A DNA stretch of 7,802 nucleotides from Proteobacteria bacterium UBA2996 (GTDB lineage Bacteria > Pseudomonadota > Gammaproteobacteria > Arenicellales > UBA868): the NCBI GenBank assembly GCA_002346525.1, contig DDZY01000096.1, positions 3,779 to 11,580 of the forward strand, read 5' to 3'. Position 1 is the stretch's first letter; the number at the start of each line of letters is the position of its first letter. Of the stretch, positions 1-5,873 are shown piece after piece. The notes beneath the pieces are model-generated. The model was given only the letters and a program-made list of their open reading frames with translations. It made no database searches and was not told the DNA's origin. The translations under genes and the position numbers were made by a program.

Positions 1-1302
1 TCGCTTTGGACCCATGGCCAGGACATGGTGGATGCCTGCAAGCTGCTTGGGGTGGATATCATGACGGGGCATTGGGAGTTCACTTACGGTATGGACCGGG
101 TCCGTGAGATCGTGGATCAACACCTCTCTCCAATCGAGTTCCTTGCGCAGAACATCATGCTGACTGAGGACGCTTCCTTCGAAGGTAAGCCGGCATATGA
201 TGAGGATTCCGGTCAGGTGTTCAAGCCTTACACGATACGGGAGATGAACGGCATTCCGGTCGGTATTGTCGGGCAGGCTTTTCCCTACACCACGCTGGCC
301 AACCCTCGCTATCTGCTGGAGGACTGGAGTTTCGGTATCCGTGACGAGCAGTGCCAGGAGATGGTGGATGCGGTGCGCGCCGATGGTGCTCAGGTTGTGG
401 TGTTGCTCTCTCACAACGGCATGGATGTGGATCTCAAGTTGGCGAGTCGGGTCAGCGGCATCGACGTCATTCTTGGCGGGCACACACACGACGGGATGCC
501 CAAGCCGAGCCTCGTCAATAACGAGGGCGGTAAGACGCTAGTGGTCAACTCAGGTTCGAATGCCAAATTCCTCTCAGTGATGGATCTCGACGTGCGTGAT
601 GGCTGGGTAGCCGATTACCAGTACCGCCTTTTGCCAATTTTTGCGAATCTGTTGCCGCCTGACCCGCAGATGAGTTCATTTATCGAGACAGTACGTGAAC
701 CTTTCAAGCAGCAGCTTGAGACGGAACTTGCGACCACCGAGACCACCCTGTATCGCCGCGGCAACTTTATCGGCAGCTTTGACCAGGTGATTGTGGACGC
801 TCTGATGGAGGTGCGAGGCGCTGATATCGCTTTTTCACCAGGTTTCCGCTGGGGCACCAGCCTTTTGCCTGGCGATACGATTACGGTTGAGCGCTTGATG
901 GATCAGACCGGCATCACTTACCCCAAATCGACACTGAACGAAATGACCGGAGAGACGATCAAACTGGTGCTCGAGGACATCGCGGATAACCTGTTCAATC
1001 CGGACCCTTACTACCAGATGGGGGGAGATATGGTGCGGGTGGGCGGTCTTCGATACGCCATTGATCCTGGTGCCCCGATTGGAGAAAGATTGTCCGACCT
1101 CGAGTTGAACGGCAAGCCGCTTGACCCTGGCCGAACGTATAAGGTCGCGGGCTGGGCGAGTGTTAATCCACAGCCTGATGAGTTGCCGGACATCTGGGAT
1201 GTGGTGGCGGAGTATCTGCGTGATCGCAAAGTCATCCGCGACGTAACGCCCAATACCCCGAGGGTCAAAGGCATCGGAGGCAATCCAGGTTTCGTTGGTT
1301 AG
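1..1302 (+). CDS. soxB: SoxB thiosulfohydrolase, 3' portion (5' end outside window)
   Basis: SoxB is the periplasmic di-manganese enzyme of the Sox complex. It hydrolyses the terminal sulfone from the thiosulfate (S-sulfonate) adduct on the SoxY swinging arm, releasing sulfate. The frame is open from base 1, so about 433 C-terminal residues are present and roughly the first quarter (signal peptide and first metal-binding motif) is missing. The ATG at 25 is internal: the preceding codons (SLWTHGQD) already match the family. Visible metallophosphoesterase motifs are TGHWEFTYG (the SoxB version of the GNHE block), LLSHNGMD and GGHTHDGMP. They are followed by VNSGSNAKFLSVMDLDV and a 5'-nucleotidase-type C-terminal domain with FSPGFRWGTSLLPGD and GWASVNPQ. 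No other sox gene follows; the next gene is convergent. A stand-alone end to a soxB unit is known in purple sulfur bacteria. Identity is secure. Confidence 0.96.
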   Translation, partial: SLWTHGQDMVDACKLLGVDIMTGHWEFTYGMDRVREIVDQHLSPIEFLAQNIMLTEDASFEGKPAYDEDSGQVFKPYTIREMNGIPVGIVGQAFPYTTLANPRYLLEDWSFGIRDEQCQEMVDAVRADGAQVVVLLSHNGMDVDLKLASRVSGIDVILGGHTHDGMPKPSLVNNEGGKTLVVNSGSNAKFLSVMDLDVRDGWVADYQYRLLPIFANLLPPDPQMSSFIETVREPFKQQLETELATTETTLYRRGNFIGSFDQVIVDALMEVRGADIAFSPGFRWGTSLLPGDTITVERLMDQTGITYPKSTLNEMTGETIKLVLEDIADNLFNPDPYYQMGGDMVRVGGLRYAIDPGAPIGERLSDLELNGKPLDPGRTYKVAGWASVNPQPDELPDIWDVVAEYLRDRKVIRDVTPNTPRVKGIGGNPGFVG

Positions 1303-1378
1303 GTATGCCTCAGTTTGTTTGTACGCAGATCACTCGTCGCCCTGATTTCGTCCCCTGGGGAAAATGTCCTGATTTCCT
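1303..1378. other. Convergent intergenic gap between soxB and dsrS with short repeats
   Basis: This 76-base gap separates the stops of soxB and the convergent dsrS-like gene. It holds two exact copies of CCTGATTTC (1341-1349 and 1368-1376), a short inverted repeat TCCCC-T-GGGGA (1351-1361), and a GGAAA/TTTCC pair (1359-1363 and 1373-1377). The pairs could form weak hairpins that end transcription from either side, but no stem is followed by a convincing T-run. I do not call a terminator. Confidence 0.4.
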
Positions 1379-2473
1379 TCAGTTTCGTTCCATCAAGGTC
1401 TCAAGGGCAGCAAAGACCGGCTCCAGAACGGGCTTAAGTTTCCTACGCATCAGACTGCCGACGGCATCACTTTTGGCAAAAAACGGGGCAACCAGCGGCT
1501 CCCCACAAAGACCCAGAGTAATAATCGCAGATTGAAGATTTCGGTTTTTTGCTGATTTATCTACCGCTACCCTGTCTGGATCAAGAGCAGTGTTCAACGA
1601 GTCCATCAGGGACTCAACGATCTGCCGCAAGTCCTGTGCGGATCTAGGTAAAACCGTTTCACCACGAAGGGGTTTACCGTACTCACCAAGGGCATTGAGC
1701 GTATCGACCACCGTGTCCATATCGATGGCGTTTTTCAAGGCGTGATACGCACACCGCAGGAATGTTTTACCCTGCGGCGAGGCGGTGTGCTGCAGCAGAT
1801 GCTCCATAAGAGCATCGATGCCCGATCCTGTATCAAAACGGGGCGCAGTTTGAGGGGCACACAGATAGTTTGGTCCCGCACTCAGGAAGCCGACCATGCA
1901 GGCCACGTGATCCTCCGCGCGGGCCCGCAGCCGGCCGGTCTCTTCCTCGTTCAACAATTTAGAGCAAAGCAGCAGTTTCACGGTATCGATGATGCTCCGA
2001 CTGGTGTCTTCAAAGGGAAGATGGTCGAGAAGAAATTGGCTCAGCTTGGGCCCGGTGCTGCCGTTGGCCACATCGGGATGTGAGAGCATCAGACGCGCGA
2101 CTTCTGCGGTGGGCAGACACCACCATGCGCGCTGCGCCAGTTCGTCATCCAGATTAGGCGAAGCGGCTACGGCCACAACGGCCTCCGCCTCGCCCAGACG
2201 CAATAGCCGCGCCAGGCGTTCTGTTTCAAGGGCGCCAGTACGAGTCCATCGGCGGATAAAGACTGGATACCGCGTGCCAAGGGCGAAAACAGAGAGGCTT
2301 TCCCGCACCGCGCGGAGATACCGATCAGGATGGCCGGTGGGCTTAAGTTCGATGCGATGAGTCTGGTTTGCAGTTAACGCCTCAACACACATTGTTTCTT
2401 CATTGATCCGGATAGCCAGCGCAGTGGTCGCCAGCACGTTCAGTCGTAGCGTATCTTCGTCGGCAAGCTGCAT
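1379..2473 (-). CDS. dsrS: DsrS-family cytoplasmic protein of sulfur oxidisers
   Basis: The product resembles DsrS, a soluble cytoplasmic protein of about 40 kDa encoded at the end of the dsr cluster in Allochromatium vinosum and linked there to dsr gene expression; its biochemical activity is unknown. The match is from memory of family motifs. With the start used here these are residues 6-14 (EDTLRLNVL), 70-80 (PVFIRRWTRTG), 93-105 (LGEAEAVVAVAAS) and 111-118 (ELAQRAWW). The product is 364 residues with no signal peptide or membrane segment. The frame also opens at a TTG at 2503, ten codons further upstream; I prefer the ATG at 2473 because family members begin just before the EDxLRLNVL block. 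Neither start has a good ribosome site. It is convergent with soxB and divergent from the small gene at 2579. No dsrAB or other core dsr gene is in view, so the gene appears detached from that cluster. Confidence 0.7.
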   Translation of the reverse strand: MQLADEDTLRLNVLATTALAIRINEETMCVEALTANQTHRIELKPTGHPDRYLRAVRESLSVFALGTRYPVFIRRWTRTGALETERLARLLRLGEAEAVVAVAASPNLDDELAQRAWWCLPTAEVARLMLSHPDVANGSTGPKLSQFLLDHLPFEDTSRSIIDTVKLLLCSKLLNEEETGRLRARAEDHVACMVGFLSAGPNYLCAPQTAPRFDTGSGIDALMEHLLQHTASPQGKTFLRCAYHALKNAIDMDTVVDTLNALGEYGKPLRGETVLPRSAQDLRQIVESLMDSLNTALDPDRVAVDKSAKNRNLQSAIITLGLCGEPLVAPFFAKSDAVGSLMRRKLKPVLEPVFAALETLMERN

Positions 2474-2578
2474 GGTGTATTCGACAGAGGGTAACCCACC
2501 CAACGGGGATATCCCGATCCAGAGACCTGGCGGGTAATATTGGCTACAGTATTCCTTTGTCGCTTCGTGGAGAGGATT
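2474..2578. promoter_or_regulatory. Divergent gap between dsrS-like and 65-residue genes, with palindrome
   Basis: This 105-base region must drive transcription in both directions. It contains a perfect 10-bp palindrome GGGATATCCC (2506-2515), a smaller GGGT-A-ACCC inverted repeat near 2490-2498, and an AT-rich imperfect dyad (about 2533-2556, GGTAATA facing TATTCC). No -35/-10 pair matches sigma-70 consensus well in either direction: TAATAT (2535-2540) and TACAGT (2545-2550) are 4/6 matches with no fitting -35. The palindrome is placed where an operator would be, but no regulator is identified. Confidence 0.35.
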
Positions 2579-2776
2579 ATGAATACTGTCTATTATGAAA
2601 CCATCGATAAACTTGAGAAAATGGGCGTTAATCCGGATTATGTCCAGGGCTGGGCCGGAGGATTTCTCGGCAATCCGGAGCGGGAAGAGCAGCGCGTCAC
2701 GGATGCCTACTCGGCGGGTTATGAAGATGGTCAGAACAAGACGACCGAAAGCGCTGTTGACTGGAAAGAAAATTAA
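2579..2776 (+). CDS. Small 65-residue soluble protein, unknown function
   Basis: The ATG at 2579 is chosen over an in-frame TTG at 2540 because GGAGAGG (2569-2575) lies just before it as a strong ribosome binding site. The product is hydrophilic and acidic, with no signal peptide, membrane segment or cysteine. It starts MNTVYYETIDKLEKMGV, then has a glycine-rich centre (QGWAGGFLGNPEREEQRV, about residues 23-40) and AYSAGYEDG, before a charged tail likely to be disordered. The compact motif structure suggests a conserved small protein. I associate this type with sulfur-oxidiser genomes but cannot name the family. It stands alone, divergent from dsrS and convergent with the gene at 2811-3398. 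Confidence 0.8.
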   Translation: MNTVYYETIDKLEKMGVNPDYVQGWAGGFLGNPEREEQRVTDAYSAGYEDGQNKTTESAVDWKEN

Positions 2777-2810
2777 CTTCTGAAAGCCAACTCCGATAGA
2801 TGACCTGTGT
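2777..2810. terminator. Possible weak shared terminator between convergent genes
   Basis: CTCCGA (2791-2796) pairs with TCGGAG (2816-2821) across a 19-base loop, spanning the gap and the last codons of the minus-strand gene. The stem is short, the loop is long and there is no clear T-tract, so this is a weak candidate only. Confidence 0.2.
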
Positions 2811-3398
2811 TCAGTTCGGAGAGGTCTTCACACCACCACTTTTGTCGACGTGCAGGTTCGACATTGATTTCGCCAATTGCCTGACGACGTCCGGCCCGTC
2901 AATGTCCATCACCTGATCCATCACCCAGCGGTTGGTCTGATCATTGCCCATAATGGCCTGGATATGGTCGCTGAATGCTCGCAGCAACGCGTACCCCGGG
3001 AGTCCGTCACTGAAAGAGCACTCACCGTAATGCCCATTACGTCGGTTGAGTGTCTCGATGAACTGCGCTCGGTAGTCGCCGCTGCCAAGCACTTCAGCTG
3101 CGTTGCGCTGAAACTGTCCTGCGCAGGCAAGAGCGAGTGCCGGTACGAAGGCGGCACGGTCTGCCTCCTCCAGCGTGTCGAAGGCCAGCCGATCCGCAGC
3201 ATGCACTAAAAAAATCAGGTACTCGCGTATCACTGCGACCCGCTGAACATCATCCTGGTAAACGAAATCTTCGGCGTGCAGGTTACGCGCGGCGGTCAAC
3301 GCCAGCTGCCAGCAAACGTATCCCAGCGCTTCGCCGTTTTTCTCGGCTGATTGCTGCTGTTCGGGATTGCGCCAGCGGTCGCGTATTCGTGTTTTCAT
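2811..3398 (-). CDS. Conserved-looking all-helical 195-residue protein, unknown function
   Basis: I do not recognise a named domain. The product is 195 residues, soluble and predominantly helical. It has a basic N-terminus (MKTRIRDRWRNPEQQQ), a hydrophobic helical core around residues 53-75 (RVAVIREYLIFLVHAADRLAF), and a GSGDYRAQFIETLNRR stretch (105-120). A well-defined C-terminal block (DGLPGYALLRAF, residues 131-142, then AIMGNDQTNRWVMDQVM, 148-164) is followed by a short polar tail. The hydrophobic helix LIFLVHA is too polar in context to be a convincing membrane segment. The ATG at 3398 has only a poor ribosome site (GGACG about 9 bases upstream). It is divergent from the 348-residue gene with a 42-base gap, so the two promoters must overlap each other or the neighbouring coding sequence. 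Confidence 0.8.
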   Translation of the reverse strand: MKTRIRDRWRNPEQQQSAEKNGEALGYVCWQLALTAARNLHAEDFVYQDDVQRVAVIREYLIFLVHAADRLAFDTLEEADRAAFVPALALACAGQFQRNAAEVLGSGDYRAQFIETLNRRNGHYGECSFSDGLPGYALLRAFSDHIQAIMGNDQTNRWVMDQVMDIDGPDVVRQLAKSMSNLHVDKSGGVKTSPN

Positions 3399-3440
3399 AA
3401 TCGTTGCGTCCGCGCGGGATTTTATCTTAAGGTGTGGTCT
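3399..3440. promoter_or_regulatory. Short divergent promoter gap
   Basis: Only 42 bases separate two divergent starts. On the minus strand TAAAAT (3424-3419) is a 5/6 match to a -10 box, but no -35 stands at the right distance. On the plus strand AAGGTG (3429-3434) is the ribosome site for the gene at 3441. The two genes are probably co-regulated from this tight space. Confidence 0.3.
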
Positions 3441-4487
3441 ATGCCGGCATTGCCCACCTCATTTCTGGAAGCGGTGCAGCACAACTGTGACGTCTCGGAC
3501 GCGCGGCACGCAGACAGTTATTCGCTTTGTGTCTATCTCATGCACATGCGCGAATACTTTCGGTGGGAGCAGAAGCTGGATCCCGACGTGGTGCTCAGCG
3601 CTGAAGCAGTGGGAGAGTGGGTTCAGCAACGGGAAAGCTATTGGGATACCCTGGAAGACGCATCCTATCGCACGCTGCCTCTCCCCGGAGGGCAGGTAGA
3701 TGTCTTTGATGTCGATACGGTCAATGCCTGGCTGGTGCCGTTCGGCTATGGCTACAGTGCGGGCATCGGCAGATATGGAAAGCCAATCTTCTTTGTCGGC
3801 GAGTTAACCGCTTTAGAGTCAGGAGAGGACTACCGGCTGCTTTGTACGGGTACGGAGCAGGTGCGCGAGATGATTGCGCCGCCCGCCATGACCCGGGGCA
3901 GTACGATCTGGGTCAGACGCGAGTCCTTGCGGCGCGTGCTCTGGGAGATGATCGAGGAGTGGCGTTGGAAAAGGCCGCGCAACGCCATGTTTCGGGCGCT
4001 GGAAGGTTATGGGTTCAGCGAGGATGCACAAACGGCTCTGGACCGAATGGTCGAAGCGTTTACCGAAACGGCGATCCTGCATGAGCTCGGTGAGCGGGTA
4101 TGCACCGAGCAGTTGGGTAGCGACTGGGAAGAAATGCTCTCCCTAACGGAGGATCGGGCAACGGAAGCCTTGTTACGGGCAGTTCGCGATCATTTGGCGG
4201 ACTGTCTGTTGGTGCTGCCGGCGCTACTCGTCCAGAAAGAGCGTGCGCCGCTGGATTTTTATTTTGCGACGCTGACGGGTCTTCGCCGTCAACTCTTTCC
4301 CGCTCTGGTGGAGGCGTACGAGGAATCCCTAATCGGCAATAGCGCCGCGCGCTTGAAGCAAGTGGTGCGACAAGGTGCGAGACACTGGCGGGAAGGTGCC
4401 TCGCAGATTCTCGAGACTTACCGCAAGAGCAGCGTGCGCAGGGGCATCACCCTTGATGCCCAGTTGGCCGATCGTCTGAGACTCTAA
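3441..4487 (+). CDS. Sfum_1244-like (DUF6866-type) protein, unknown function
   Basis: The product is 348 residues, soluble, and resembles the uncharacterised family annotated Sfum_1244 (from memory, Pfam DUF6866 N and C domains); no search was run. Recognisable blocks are the N-terminus PALPTSFLEAVQHNC with DARHADSYSLCVYLMHMREY (residues 3-39), a KPIFFVGEL strand (114-122), APPAMTRGSTIWVRR (146-160), the Trp/Arg-rich EEWRWKRPRNAM (172-183), AILHELGE (211-218), and a helical C-terminus with RDHLADCLLVLPALL (249-263) and FYFATLTGLRRQLFPAL (273-289). The His/Glu pattern in ILHELGE could bind metal but this is not established. The frame is open upstream to 3351, overlapping the divergent gene; the ATG at 3441 is preferred for its AAGGTG ribosome site and because it matches the family N-terminus. 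It is single, convergent with the six-gene minus operon. Confidence 0.75.
   Translation: MPALPTSFLEAVQHNCDVSDARHADSYSLCVYLMHMREYFRWEQKLDPDVVLSAEAVGEWVQQRESYWDTLEDASYRTLPLPGGQVDVFDVDTVNAWLVPFGYGYSAGIGRYGKPIFFVGELTALESGEDYRLLCTGTEQVREMIAPPAMTRGSTIWVRRESLRRVLWEMIEEWRWKRPRNAMFRALEGYGFSEDAQTALDRMVEAFTETAILHELGERVCTEQLGSDWEEMLSLTEDRATEALLRAVRDHLADCLLVLPALLVQKERAPLDFYFATLTGLRRQLFPALVEAYEESLIGNSAARLKQVVRQGARHWREGASQILETYRKSSVRRGITLDAQLADRLRL
4442..4461. repeat. Perfect 8-bp inverted repeat inside 3' end of the 348-residue gene
   Basis: GGGCATCA and TGATGCCC face each other across a 4-base loop (CCCT), forming a stable potential hairpin about 26 bases before the stop codon. It lies in coding sequence, and no T-run follows on either strand, so it is not a standard terminator. 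It could protect the mRNA 3' end or be chance. Confidence 0.4.
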
Positions 4488-4520
4488 GTGACGGACACAG
4501 ATCCGCGGTAGTCACCTTAG
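4484..4520. terminator. Imperfect inverted repeat spanning both convergent stop codons
   Basis: CTAAGTGAC (4484-4492) pairs with GTCACCTTAG (4511-4520) with one bulged base, and an inner CGGA/TCCG (4492-4495 and 4502-4505) can extend it. The repeat includes the stop codons of both convergent genes. A TTTTT run lies 11 bases past it on the plus strand (4532-4536), further than in a classical intrinsic terminator. It probably serves as a bidirectional end signal, but this is an inference. Confidence 0.35.
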
Positions 4521-4720
4521 CGCTTGGAACCTTTTTCTTCGTGCGCCAGGTCTACGAGTTGTGTCGCCAGGTCTGAATAGGATTCACGAAAACCCGACAG
4601 CGGATGGCCGCCCTCAGGCGCAAAGTAATCCTTGGGATCAATGCCTCCTTGTTGCTCCTGGGCAATAAAGTCTTTTTGCATTTTCAGCATCTTGCGAATG
4701 AGTTCCTGTTTTTCGCTCAT
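4517..4720 (-). CDS. Small 67-residue charged protein, last gene of the operon
   Basis: A 67-residue soluble protein of unknown function. It starts with a helical segment rich in Lys and Met (SEKQELIRKMLKMQKDFIA) and continues through GIDPKDYFAPEGGHPL (about residues 26-41). A second helix ending DLAHEEKGSKR closes it. The YFAPEGGHPLSGF turn between two helices looks like a conserved feature rather than random sequence. It has no cysteine or membrane segment. The ATG at 4720 has a strong ribosome site, AGGAGT (4731-4726), 5 bases upstream. It lies 55 bases after the DsrC-like gene on the same strand, so it is probably the last gene of that transcription unit. That is the main hint that it works with the DsrC-like protein. 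Confidence 0.8.
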   Translation of the reverse strand: MSEKQELIRKMLKMQKDFIAQEQQGGIDPKDYFAPEGGHPLSGFRESYSDLATQLVDLAHEEKGSKR

Positions 4721-4775
4721 GGGTTACTCCTAGTCGTGATAGAACCGTGCGGCACAGTATGTCTCGGATCAGGGC

Positions 4776-5114
4776 TTAGTACCCGCCTTTGCGCATGCTT
4801 TCAGGAAGTCCTGAAAGGCGGCCGGCCTGTTTACTCGGATTCTCGGGGAAGAGCTCAAAGAGTTCCTTGTTGCTAACTTTGTGGCCCCAGCGGGAGCTCA
4901 TCTCTTTCAGTAATGCGCGGTTATTGGGTTGATTACCGTTGTTAGAAAAATACTCATCGCGCAAGTAGTGAATGATATCCCAGTGCTGCTCGTTTAGTTC
5001 CAGATTTTCCGATTCGGCCATCGCCTTGGCAACAGATTCGGTCCAGTCATCTGGATTCTCGAGAAAGCCGCTTTCGGTTGTGGCGATGGTGTTTCCGTCA
5101 ACTTCGATGGACAT
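4776..5114 (-). CDS. Cysteine-free DsrC/TusE-superfamily protein
   Basis: The product is 112 residues, the normal DsrC length, and has the DsrC fold signature: IEVDG (3-7), GFLENPDDW (16-24), LNEQHWDIIHYLRDEY (40-55), ELFPENPSKQAGR (87-99) and SGLPE (101-105). DsrC carries sulfur on two C-terminal cysteines and TusE keeps one. Here the inner cysteine of the KQACR motif is Gly98, the position eleven residues later is Lys109, and the whole protein has no cysteine. It cannot act as a persulfide or trisulfide carrier. Such homologues have been set apart from DsrC and TusE as presumed regulatory proteins (the RspA label, from memory). DsrC has a helix-turn-helix-like part and has been reported to bind DNA, so a DNA- or protein-binding role is plausible. 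AGGAA (5125-5121) is the ribosome site for the ATG at 5114. It follows the Cas6-like gene by 39 bases. Confidence 0.9.
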   Translation of the reverse strand: MSIEVDGNTIATTESGFLENPDDWTESVAKAMAESENLELNEQHWDIIHYLRDEYFSNNGNQPNNRALLKEMSSRWGHKVSNKELFELFPENPSKQAGRLSGLPESMRKGGY

Positions 5115-5153
5115 GTTGGTTCCTATGTGCGTTGTCTAAATTTAATGACGAGG

Positions 5154-5873
5154 TTAATTACCTTCATCTTCAAGAGGAGAATGTACGGCATCAATACTTT
5201 TATGGGGCAAAAAAAGTCCGCATCCGAGCAGACGGTCAGACCCGAGGCCATGGTGCTGCACCACGGCAGAATCCTTTAGGCTCAAGTCGGCGATCAAGAG
5301 GCTCCGAGTCAGCATTGAGCCGGTGGGCAGCGTAAACCGGTGGAGGCGTCCACACAGCATTTTGGTTGGGGTAATGCCGAGTCGGTTCAGTCCTCGTGCC
5401 GCCTCTTCCAGAAAGTCAGGCTCGTCTGTACCTGCGTGCGTCACTCGGATATGTCGCGCCAGCACGGTACCAAAGGGTGTCAGGTCTCGTGTTCGGGCTT
5501 CTAACAGAGTAAAAGCATGTCCATCAAACTCAATGGTTTGGCCGCTCAGCACCCGCGCCTCGCCGACGCGTTCTTTGGGAAGGCGAAGCACAAAGCGAGT
5601 GCGCCGGGACAGTTCAATGACGCCAGTGTCATCCGGCTGCTGCCAACCATTGCTGGATTGGGCTCCGTGAATCAGGTGGATACCAGCGGTGGGTTCGTCC
5701 TTCAGCCAGGGCAACAGCCGGGTAACGGCCTGGTTTAAAGTCCAGGCGTGATCGGCCGGCAGTTGGCGGCCTTTGGTTTTGAAGACCAGATCCACAGCAG
5801 CCTGCGACAGGATGGGCGCTTTCGCGACTGGAGTGTCTTGCCAGAAGGTCGGCATGGCGAGTGTTTGGATCAC
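5154..5873 (-). CDS. Cas6/Cmx6-like protein (putative RNA-binding/RNase fold)
   Basis: The product is 239 residues and resembles the Cas6/Cmx6 family named from type I-MYXAN CRISPR systems, whose classical members cut precursor CRISPR RNA. Matching blocks are VDLVFKTKGRQLPADHAW (27-44), with the first strand of a ferredoxin-like fold and a His at 42 in the PADH motif, RFVLRLPKERVGEARVLSGQ (93-112), FLEEAARGLNRLGI (154-167) and the C-terminal glycine-rich loop GLGSDRLLGCGLFLPHK (209-225), the hallmark Cas6 G-rich motif. His42 is a candidate catalytic residue only. The GTG start at 5873 overlaps the stop of the preceding gene (GTGA), so translation is probably coupled; an ATG at 5855 has no ribosome site. 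No CRISPR repeats or other cas genes are present. The family match is from memory; the RNA substrate, if any, is unknown. Confidence 0.8.
   Translation of the reverse strand: MIQTLAMPTFWQDTPVAKAPILSQAAVDLVFKTKGRQLPADHAWTLNQAVTRLLPWLKDEPTAGIHLIHGAQSSNGWQQPDDTGVIELSRRTRFVLRLPKERVGEARVLSGQTIEFDGHAFTLLEARTRDLTPFGTVLARHIRVTHAGTDEPDFLEEAARGLNRLGITPTKMLCGRLHRFTLPTGSMLTRSLLIADLSLKDSAVVQHHGLGSDRLLGCGLFLPHKSIDAVHSPLEDEGN

Noticed and set aside
25..1302. SoxB beginning at the ATG at 25
   Set aside because: The frame is open to base 1 and the upstream codons read as SoxB, so the true start lies outside the window.
1742..2360. Plus-strand reading frames of 113 and 123 residues
   Set aside because: They lie opposite the dsrS-like gene, overlap each other, and have shadow composition rich in Arg and Ser with no recognisable motif.
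3351..3440. Upstream extension of the 348-residue protein to 3351
   Set aside because: The extra 30 residues overlap the divergent gene, do not fit the family N-terminus, and a good ribosome site precedes 3441.
5115..5153. Separate promoter for the DsrC-like gene in the AT-rich 39-base gap
   Set aside because: TTAAAT-like and TTGAAG-like boxes exist but at wrong spacing (about 22 bases), so read-through from the operon is the simpler view.
5154..5873. Evidence for a CRISPR array near the Cas6-like gene
   Set aside because: I scanned for regularly spaced 25-40 base repeats on both strands and saw none; nearly all sequence is occupied by coding genes.
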